A DNA stretch of 64,000 nt. Origin: JAIBJN01 sp963802795. Its GTDB lineage: Bacteria; Actinomycetota; Thermoleophilia; Gaiellales; Gaiellaceae. The notes below the pieces were generated by a model. It saw only the letters and a list, made by a program, of their open reading frames with translations, was not told where the DNA came from and made no database searches. Shown here piece after piece: positions 58,294-64,000 of the stretch (within the stretch, counting starts at the first letter, position 1; each line of letters opens with the position of its first letter). The translations under genes were made by a program, and so were the position numbers. Location: the NCBI GenBank assembly GCA_963802795.1, contig CAWDJV010000005.1, positions 1,054,001 through 1,118,000 of the forward strand. The letters are read 5' to 3'.

Positions 58294-60719
58294 CTAGCCG
58301 CTCAGGTCGTACTTCCAGATGCTGCGCCCGAACGTGGACGTGTAGAGCGTGTTCGTCGGGCTGTGCAGCCGAATGTCGAGCACCGGAGCGAGCGGGAGGC
58401 CGTCGCTTCCCCACGGCCGCCCAGGCGTTGCCGCCGTTCTTGAGGTGGAAGACGCCGACGTCCGTGCCGACGAAGACCGTCGCGTTCGCCTTGTCGATGA
58501 CGATGTCGTTGACGGGCGCGTTCGGGAGGTTGGAGCTGACGTTCTCCCACGTGGCGCCGCCGTCCGTCGTCCTGAAGACGTGGGCGGCGTCTTCGCCGTT
58601 CCGGAAGCCCGAGAACGTCGCCCAGCGGTCTGCGAGTCGTCAGGGTCGATCGCGACGCGGGTCACCCAGCGCTGCGGGAGACCGTGCGAGTTGAACCAGC
58701 GTCCACGTCGCGCCGCCGTCCTCGGTCTTCCAGAGGCGACCCGTGTCGGTGCCGAGGTAGATCGTGTTCGGCGCGGTCTTCGAGACCGCGATCGTCGTGA
58801 TCGTGCCCCAGTTCGGGTAGTTGCCGTGGATCGCCGGGTCGGGTATGCGGGGGGGCTCGAACGTCCCCGTGAGGTCGACCGACTCGGGGCTGATCCGCGT
58901 CCAGGTCGTCCCGCGGTCGGTGGACTTGTTCAGGACGTTGCCGCCGTAGTAGATGATCGACGGGTCGTTCGGGTCGAGGACGACCGGCGTCAGCCAGTTG
59001 CGCCGCACCGAGATCGTCCCGTTCGACATCGTGATGTTCGTGACCGGCGGCGGCACGGCGGGGCCGTCGTAGCGCCGGATGCAGTTCCCGTACTGCGAGC
59101 ACCCGTAGAAGATGCCGTTGTCGGTCGGGTCCATGAGCGTGTACTCGCCGTCACCGCACCCGTACGAGTTCCAGTTGTCAGGGTTCCCCGGGTTGTCAGG
59201 GAAGTCCCACGAGCGGATACAGCCGTTGTCCTGCGTCCCGCCGGTGAGCCGCTCGGGGAAGATCTCGCCGACGTCGAGGCTGTAGTGCTGCGTGTAGGGC
59301 TCGTACGTCGCCTGGCGCCAGGTGCCGGACACGCCGTTGCCGGGCGAGATGTAGGTGCCGCCGTCGTTGCCGAGATAGACCTGATTGGCGACATGCGGGC
59401 TCCACGCCATCGCGTGCTGGTCGGCGTGGACGCTGCCGGAGTTGGCCCACGTCACGCCGCCGTCCGTCGAGCGGCGCAGGTTCACGCCGGCCGCGAACAG
59501 GTGGTCCGGGTTGACCGGATCGACCCAGAGGCGGCCGAACCACCAGCCGAACCCGCCCTGAGAGCCGGGCCGGTTCGCCGTGGTCTGGAAGGAGTCGCCG
59601 CCGTCGTTGGAGACGAAGAAGCCCTTGTCCTGACCGCCTGTCTGCGTCGTGATCACGTAGACGCGGTCAGGGTTCGACGGGGCGAGCGCCACGCCGATCC
59701 GGCCGAGCAGCTCCGACTGGGTCGAGGCCGGTCTCGTCGCCCGGGTTGAGCGGGCCGGTGACGTTCTCCAGCCGCTCCCAGGTCTCGCCGCCGTCCTCGG
59801 TGCGGAAGAGCCCCGAGCCGAGCCCGCCGTACGTCCGGAGGTCGGGCTCCCGGCGGCGCTGCCACATCGCGGCGAAGATCCGGTCCGGGTTGGTGGGATC
59901 GATCGCCAGGTCGATCCCGCCCGTGAAGTCGTTCTCGGGAGCGAGAATCAGCTTCCACGAGTTCCCGCGGTTGGTGGACTTGTAGATGCCCCGGTCGCCG
60001 CCCGGGTTGAAGAGCGACCCGGCCGCGGCGACGTAGACGGTGTCGGGGTCGCTCGGGTCGACGGCGATTCGGCCGACCGTGGCGCTCTGCGAGAGCCCGC
60101 GGTGCTTCCAGGTCTGGCCACCGTCCGTCGAGCGGTAGACGCCGTTGCCGCCGAAGACGCTCGAGCCGCCGCCGTTGTTCGGCTCGCCGGTTCCTGCATA
60201 GAGCGTCCCGTCCGAGGCGATCGCCAACGCGCCCATGGCCTGCGGGTTCTCGTCCGGCCAGGCCTTCTCCATCACGTTGACGCCGTCGGTGTTCTTCCAG
60301 ACGCCGCCCGTCGCGGCAGCGACGTAGATGGTGTTCCCCTGGTTCGGGTCGACGACGAGATCGACGATGCGGCCGCCGACGTTCGTCGGGCCGGTGAGCC
60401 CCCACGTGTTCTTGAAGCGCGGCGTGGGCGAGCCGCGGATCGCACGCGCCTGGTCGGAGGCGCGGACGAACCAGTCCTCGTCGAGTCGCCTGTCGGGCCC
60501 GCCCGCCCGTTGCTGGATGAACCATTCGTCGGGCTCGCCGGGGCCGAGGCTCGTCTCGACCTCACCCGCTTCGCCCTCCTCGCCGGCCAGCGCCTCGAGG
60601 TTGACTGCGGGCGTCCCGCTCCCTCCATCTGCCCCGATCACCCCGAAGGCGTACAGGCCGATGACGGCTGCGAGAGCCACGCCGAGCAGCTCCACGGCGA
60701 GCAATGTGGTTCGCTTCAC
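58294..60719 (-). CDS. Secreted or membrane-anchored BNR/sortilin-like beta-propeller protein (about four frameshifts)
   Basis: About 808 residues. GTG 60719 with GGAGG 8 bases upstream. N-terminal helix TTLLAVELLGVALAAVIGLY is a signal anchor. The body repeats Asp-box/BNR phrases: VYRSTDGGQTWKHRGLSQSA, IYKSTNRGNSWKLILAPEND, LFRTEDGGETWERLENVTGP, LRRSTDGGVTWANSGSVHAD, LNKSTDRGTTWTRISPESVD, LWKTEDGGATWTL, plus DPSDPDTVYVAAAG-type linkers. Such Vps10/sortilin-like propellers are extracellular binding or glycan-acting proteins. Shifts near 59725, 58690, 58630 and 58425; last residues GRSIWKYDLSG. A strong hairpin follows. Confidence 0.85.
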
Positions 60720-60791
60720 TCCCCCTACCTCCCCCTTGAGCTTCGAAGGTCTCTCCGGGTGCCTGCCGGAGGCTGTGTCCTTGGCGGGGCG

Positions 60792-60797
60792 AGTATA
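60792..60797 (-). promoter_or_regulatory. Possible -10 box for the BNR gene
   Basis: TATACT on the minus strand, 73 bases upstream of the GTG at 60719. No good -35 at 17 bases (GACGAG), so an activator may be needed; the direct repeats at 60824-60877 lie just upstream. Confidence 0.4.
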
Positions 60798-60823
60798 GGA
60801 GAGAAACCGCCTTGCTCGTCCGG

Positions 60824-60877
60824 CGTATCCCCGGCGGGCAGGTACGTGCTCCTCGTATCCCCGCTCGGCAGGTACGT
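60824..60877. repeat. Two 24-base direct repeats, 30 bases apart
   Basis: Copies at 60824-60847 and 60854-60877 share CGTATCCCCG and GGCAGGTACGT with three mismatches between. The 30-base period is about three helical turns, so two protein copies could bind one face of DNA. The repeats lie between the zinc-ribbon gene and the BNR promoter. Confidence 0.6.
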
Positions 60878-60878
60878 C

Positions 60879-61268
60879 GTCCACGGCGCGAAGAAGGGGG
60901 CGAATGCGATCGGCCATGCGCCAGGCGGTCTTGTAGGTGACGCCCAGGCGCCGCTGGAGGTCCCGCGCCGAGAGCCCGTCACCCGACTCGCGGAGGAGAG
61001 TGACCGCGCGGAACCAGACGGTGAGGGGTGTCGTCGAGCCGTGGAAGATGGTGCCCGCGGTCGGGTGCACGTGACGGCCGCAGTGCTGGCAGGAGTACGA
61101 TCGCCGCCGCGCGATCCGATGGTGCCTCGTGATCCGGCCGCACGTCCGGCAGTGGATCCCGTCCGGATAGAGGCGGTCCTTCAGCCACTCCAAACACGCG
61201 TCCTCGTCGTCCAGATCGACGTCGAGACCGGCGAGGATCTCTCGCAGATCGGGCCCCCCCGTCCTCAT
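60879..61268 (-). CDS. IS1595-type zinc-ribbon/HTH protein lacking the transposase domain
   Basis: About 130 residues with family signal. DEDACLEWLKDRLYPDGIHC starts the Zn-ribbon of IS1595 transposases; zinc ligands CRTCG... and YSCQHCGRHVHPTAGTIF. Then the helix-turn-helix part TTPLTVWFRAVTLLRESGDG, LQRRLGVTYKTAWRMADRIR. The DDE catalytic domain is absent. The frame stays open into the BNR gene (to 60719) with no stop, so the true end is unclear: either a stop hidden by an indel near 60879 or a genuine fusion. May be a domesticated DNA-binding protein or the remnant of an insertion sequence. Confidence 0.68.
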
Positions 61269-61289
61269 GCTCGCGAAGCCTACTCGGGA

Positions 61290-61922
61290 TCAGACCGCGC
61301 GTTGGGGCACGCTCGAGCGTTCGTCCCCGCTCGTGCGGCGGATCCGGGCGAGCATGAGAATGCTTGCGGTGATTCCGGTGAAGCCGAGTGTCACCAGGCG
61401 TGGGTCGGACTTGTGGACGCCGAAGATCGTCCAGCAGGACAGCTCACCGAGGACGAGCAGCCAGGTTCCCTGCGAGATCCCCGTGGGGCGGTCCGTTCGG
61501 TAGGCGGTCCAGATCGACGGCGTGACCTGGAGGACGAAGGCTGCTGTGAGCAGCGTTCCGAGGCCGGTGCGGCCGGCGACGCCGAATCCCGCGGCGAGGA
61601 GCACGGCCCAGGCGCCGATCAGGACCGCCGGCCGCGCCTTCGCCTGTCCGCGCAGGGCGAGCATCGTCGCGAGCGCGCCCGAGAGGAGCGTCGCGCAGGA
61701 TGACGGCACCAGCGCAGTCCAGAACCCCGAAAGCGCAAAGTAGGCGAACCAGGCAGCGTTGTTGACGCTGGTGAGCGTCGCCCACGACCACGAGACGCCG
61801 GCGACGTCGTCCGTGGCCCGTAGCTTGAGGATCTGGGGCAGGAACTGGGGGATCGCGAACGCCGCAGCGACGATCGGCGCGTAGTCGAGGGGGTCGCCCA
61901 TCGCGCTGGGAAAGTACTTCAA
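61290..61922 (-). CDS. PQ-loop (SemiSWEET/SWEET-like) membrane protein
   Basis: 210 residues, seven hydrophobic segments. Two PQ-loop-type repeats: AFAIPQFLPQILKLRATDDV with GVSWSWATLTSVNNAAWFAY, and QVTPSIWTAYRTDRPTGISQ with GTWLLVLGELSCWTIFGVHK. The duplicated three-helix plan matches SWEET-type carriers of sugars or, in other branches, amino acids. ATG 61901 (MGDPLDYAPIV) is an alternative start. Divergent from an Lrp-type regulator, so amino-acid-linked control is likely. Confidence 0.82.
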   Translation of the reverse strand: MKYFPSAMGDPLDYAPIVAAAFAIPQFLPQILKLRATDDVAGVSWSWATLTSVNNAAWFAYFALSGFWTALVPSSCATLLSGALATMLALRGQAKARPAVLIGAWAVLLAAGFGVAGRTGLGTLLTAAFVLQVTPSIWTAYRTDRPTGISQGTWLLVLGELSCWTIFGVHKSDPRLVTLGFTGITASILMLARIRRTSGDERSSVPQRAV

Positions 61923-61938
61923 CGAGAGCGCCGCTTTC

Positions 61939-61974
61939 TTGCAGATTCATGCTGAGATGACAGAAAGTCTGCAA
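61939..61974. promoter_or_regulatory. Palindromic operator between the PQ-loop and Lrp genes
   Basis: TTGCAGA at 61939-61945 and TCTGCAA at 61968-61974 form an inverted repeat; inside it TCAT (61947-61950) and ATGA (61957-61960) are a second pair. The 36-base site spans the divergent gap, and its AT content is well above the surroundings, as expected for an Lrp/AsnC binding site. Confidence 0.6.
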
Positions 61975-61985
61975 TGATTCTTGCG

Positions 61986-62462
61986 ATGGACGCAATCGAT
62001 CGAAAGATTATTGCGGAGCTCCAAACCGAGGGGCGGCTCACCGTGACCGCGCTGGCCGAGCGGGTCAGGCTCAGCGTCGCTCCTTGCCACCGGCGACTGC
62101 GCGAGTTGGAACGTGCGGGAGCGATCCGCGGGTACAGAGCCGTCGTCGATCCCGCAGCGATCGGTCTCGGCTTCGAGGTCCTGGTGAACGTGACGATGGA
62201 CCGAGAGGACGCAGCGACGATCGCGAAATTCGAGAGCGGCCTGGCGAAGGTCGAGGAGGTGCGCCACGCAGAACGGCTCTTCGGAGACCCCGATTACCTC
62301 GTCCGCGTTGCCACCGCCGACATTGCCGCCTATCAGAGCCTCCGCGACGAGAAGCTCGCGACACTGCCCGGCGTGCAGCGGCTCACCTCGACGATCGTGA
62401 TGAAACGGGTCGTCGACGACCGACCCTTCCCCGTCTCGCCTCACTCCTTTCGGCCGCGTTGA
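61986..62462 (+). CDS. Lrp/AsnC-family transcriptional regulator
   Basis: 158 residues from ATG 61986; ATG 61974 adds four. N-terminal helix-turn-helix MDAIDRKIIAELQTEGRLTV, TALAERVRLSVAPCHRRLRE, LERAGAIRGYRAVVDPAAIG, then a RAM effector domain: VLVNVTMDREDAATIAKFES, RLFGDPDYLVRVATADIAAY, LPGVQRLTSTIVMKRVV. The S-V-A-P-C-H-R-R-L recognition helix is typical. It probably autoregulates and controls the divergent transporter in response to an amino acid. Confidence 0.92.
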   Translation: MDAIDRKIIAELQTEGRLTVTALAERVRLSVAPCHRRLRELERAGAIRGYRAVVDPAAIGLGFEVLVNVTMDREDAATIAKFESGLAKVEEVRHAERLFGDPDYLVRVATADIAAYQSLRDEKLATLPGVQRLTSTIVMKRVVDDRPFPVSPHSFRPR

Positions 62463-62495
62463 GCGGGAGTGCCCCGCCCGCACGCGCTCCCGCTC
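62461..62495 (+). terminator. Hairpin overlapping the Lrp stop codon
   Basis: GAGCGGGAG (62461-62469) pairs with CTCCCGCTC (62487-62495), 9-base stem and 17-base loop. The stem starts within the TGA stop. No strong T run. Confidence 0.5.
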
Positions 62496-62558
62496 GACCG
62501 TTTACATTTCCCCCTGTGGCGCGGGGCGAATGCTGCGGTGCTTCTCTAACAAGGGGAC

Positions 62559-62587
62559 TTGCTGACACGTCCAAGCCGTTGGATACT
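62559..62587 (+). promoter_or_regulatory. Promoter for the binding-protein gene
   Basis: TTGCTG at 62559-62564, 17-base spacer, GATACT at 62582-62587. The GTG start follows at 62644, with AAAAGGAGAGG 4-14 bases before it. Confidence 0.6.
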
Positions 62588-62643
62588 GCCGCTCCTCCCG
62601 CCGCGTGTGGGACGGGGGGCCCAACCGGAGAAAAGGAGAGGAC

Positions 62644-64000
62644 GTGAGGAGAAAGTCGCTCAGGCTCCTCCTGCCGCTCGTCACGTTGCTGCTCGCGCTC
62701 GGGCTCGCGGGCTGCGGCGGCGACGACGACGACGGGGGCGAAGCCGCACAAACGGGAGGCCAGGAGACGACCGAGGCGCCCGCGGGCGGGACGCTCGTGT
62801 TCGGCACCGCGTCGGACCCGGTCGCGCTCGACGGCGCGCTCGTCTCGGACGGAGAGTCGCTTCGGGTCATCCAGCAGATCTTCGAGACGCTCGTCGGCCT
62901 CGAGCCGGGGACGACGGAACCGGTCCCGGTCCTGGCCGAGAGCTGGGAGCCGAACGAGGACGGCACTGTCTGGACGTTCGCGATCCGCCCTGACGTGACG
63001 TTCCACGACGGCACCGCGCTGACCGCCGAGGCGGTCTGCACCAACTTCGACCGCTGGTACAACTTCAAGGGGCCGTTCCAGAACCCGAGCGCCTCCTACT
63101 ACTGGCAGGTCGTCTTCGGAGGCTTCGCCACGCACGACAACCCGGACGCGCCCGAGGAGAGCCTCTACCAGAGCTGCGAGGCGACGGACGATCTGACGGC
63201 CGTGATCACCCTGAGCAAGCCGTCGGCGACGTTCATCCCGGCACTCGCGCAGACGTCGTTCGCGATCGCGAGCCCGGACGCGCTCACGGAGTTCCAGGCT
63301 GACCTCGGCACGGTCGACGCCGACGGCATCTTCCATCCGGAGGGGACGTTCGGCACCGAGCATCCGGTCGGCACGGGGCCGTTCATGTTCGAGTCGTGGA
63401 CGCGCGGCGAGAGCCTCACGATCGTCCGCTACGACGACTACTGGGGCGAGCCCGCGAAGCTCGACTCGGTCGTCTTCCGGCCTATCCCCGACAACGCGGC
63501 GCGCCTCCAGGCGCTCCAGGCCGGCGACATCCAGGGCTACGACCTCGTCGAGCCGCAGGACATCGAGACGATCTCGGCGGACTCCAACCTCCAGATCCTC
63601 GACAGGCCGCCGTTCAACGTGGCCTACGTCGGGATCAACGTCGGCACGCCGCCGCTCGACGATCCCGAGGTTCGCAAGGCGCTCGCCTACGGCCTCGACC
63701 GGCAGGCCGTCGTCGACAACTTCTACGCGGGCCGCGCGGAGGTGGCGAAGAACTTCATGCCACCCTCCCTCGCGGGCTACGCCGACGACGTGACCGAGTA
63801 CCCCTACGACCCGGAGATGGCCAAGCAGATCCTGACGGATGCCGGATACGACCTCCCGGTCGAGATCGACTTCTGGTACCCGACGGATGTCTCGCGGCCG
63901 TACATGCCGGATCCGAAGCGGAACTTCGAGGCGTTCGCAGCGAGCCTCAACGAGTCCGGCTTCAAGGTCAATCCCCACAGCGCCGTGTGGTCGCCGGACT
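62644..64000 (+). CDS. Peptide/oligopeptide-type ABC substrate-binding lipoprotein, 3' end cut by window
   Basis: First 452 residues, frame open to the window end. GTG 62644 with AGGAGAGG upstream. Signal LRLLLPLVTLLLALGLAG then C (lipobox LAGC), acidic linker GGDDDDGGEAAQTGG. SBP_bac_5 family: GTLVFGTASDPVALDGALVS, VLAESWEPNEDGTVWTFAIR, PDVTFHDGTALTAEAVCTNF, HPVGTGPFMFESWTRGESLT, YWGEPAKLDSVVFRPIPDNA and DPEVRKALAYGLDRQAVVDN, all in expected order. Extracellular binding of peptides, nickel or other ligands for an ABC importer whose permease genes probably lie beyond 64000. Confidence 0.92.
   Translation, partial: MRRKSLRLLLPLVTLLLALGLAGCGGDDDDGGEAAQTGGQETTEAPAGGTLVFGTASDPVALDGALVSDGESLRVIQQIFETLVGLEPGTTEPVPVLAESWEPNEDGTVWTFAIRPDVTFHDGTALTAEAVCTNFDRWYNFKGPFQNPSASYYWQVVFGGFATHDNPDAPEESLYQSCEATDDLTAVITLSKPSATFIPALAQTSFAIASPDALTEFQADLGTVDADGIFHPEGTFGTEHPVGTGPFMFESWTRGESLTIVRYDDYWGEPAKLDSVVFRPIPDNAARLQALQAGDIQGYDLVEPQDIETISADSNLQILDRPPFNVAYVGINVGTPPLDDPEVRKALAYGLDRQAVVDNFYAGRAEVAKNFMPPSLAGYADDVTEYPYDPEMAKQILTDAGYDLPVEIDFWYPTDVSRPYMPDPKRNFEAFAASLNESGFKVNPHSAVWSPD

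Noticed and set aside
60824..60877. Possible CRISPR repeats
   Set aside because: Only two copies, with a 6-base gap and three mismatches; no array or cas genes nearby.

Overview
The window looks like chromosomal DNA from a very GC-rich, gene-dense bacterium. The best guess is an actinomycete of the Thermoleophilia type (Gaiellales/Solirubrobacterales). That placement is an inference from base composition, abundant GTG/TTG starts, stop/start overlaps of 4 nt or less between neighbours (ATGA, GTGA, TTGA, CTGA, TAGTG), two pyridoxamine-oxidase-fold (PPOX/F420-type) genes and a full hopanoid cluster. No rRNA, tRNA, CRISPR array, phage module or complete insertion sequence was seen.

Layout. 1-6.4 kb: end of a GMC oxidoreductase, a YdeI-like protein, a TPR-LuxR regulator, a methyltransferase gene whose middle is replaced by part of a flavin monooxygenase, and a BBE-type FAD oxidase. 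6.4-14.0 kb, minus strand: a tightly overlapping operon of metallophosphatase, three tandem Old Yellow Enzyme paralogues, a patatin phospholipase and a methyltransferase. 14.1-17.1 kb: a promoter, a small protein and a large STAND-type NTPase with TPR, one membrane helix, two PASTA repeats and a CARDB-like end. The two proteins share a glycine/valine motif and are separated by a long imperfect palindrome; this is the best candidate for an undescribed system here. 17-31 kb: SDR, lipoprotein, membrane protein, a Puu-like set (glutamine-synthetase-like ligase, amidotransferase hydrolase, aldehyde dehydrogenase, divergent APC permease), a secreted propeller protein, a dimethylglycine-dehydrogenase-like flavoprotein, an ornithine-cyclodeaminase-family gene and two PPOX proteins. 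31-33 kb: CoA-transferase and aldo/keto reductase.

33.2-41.6 kb, plus strand: hopanoid operon hpnC-hpnD-hpnE-shc-hpnA-hpnH-hpnG-ispH, covering squalene formation, cyclisation, addition of the adenosyl side chain, release of adenine and isoprenoid precursor supply. 41.8-48.2 kb: prephenate dehydratase and a dienelactone-hydrolase-like gene, then a minus-strand operon (exonuclease, FMN alpha-hydroxyacid oxidase, histone-deacetylase-like, thioredoxin-like, GNAT, FAH family). 48.2-51.6 kb: topoisomerase III and an RpoD-type sigma factor. 51.9-56.7 kb: a sugar-type ABC transporter operon ending in an MBL hydrolase. 56.7-58.3 kb: gene-poor stretch with two small lipoproteins and debris. 58.3-61.3 kb: BNR-repeat surface protein preceded by an IS1595-type zinc-ribbon/HTH gene. 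61.3-62.5 kb: divergent PQ-loop transporter and Lrp regulator around a palindromic operator. 62.6-64 kb: an oligopeptide-type binding lipoprotein, cut by the window end.

Caveat: about two dozen genes that are otherwise well conserved carry one or more single-base frameshifts (roughly 35-40 in 64 kb), while other long genes are intact. Protein similarity continues across each break, so most are probably assembly or read errors. These genes are given here as full-length CDS with the break positions stated.
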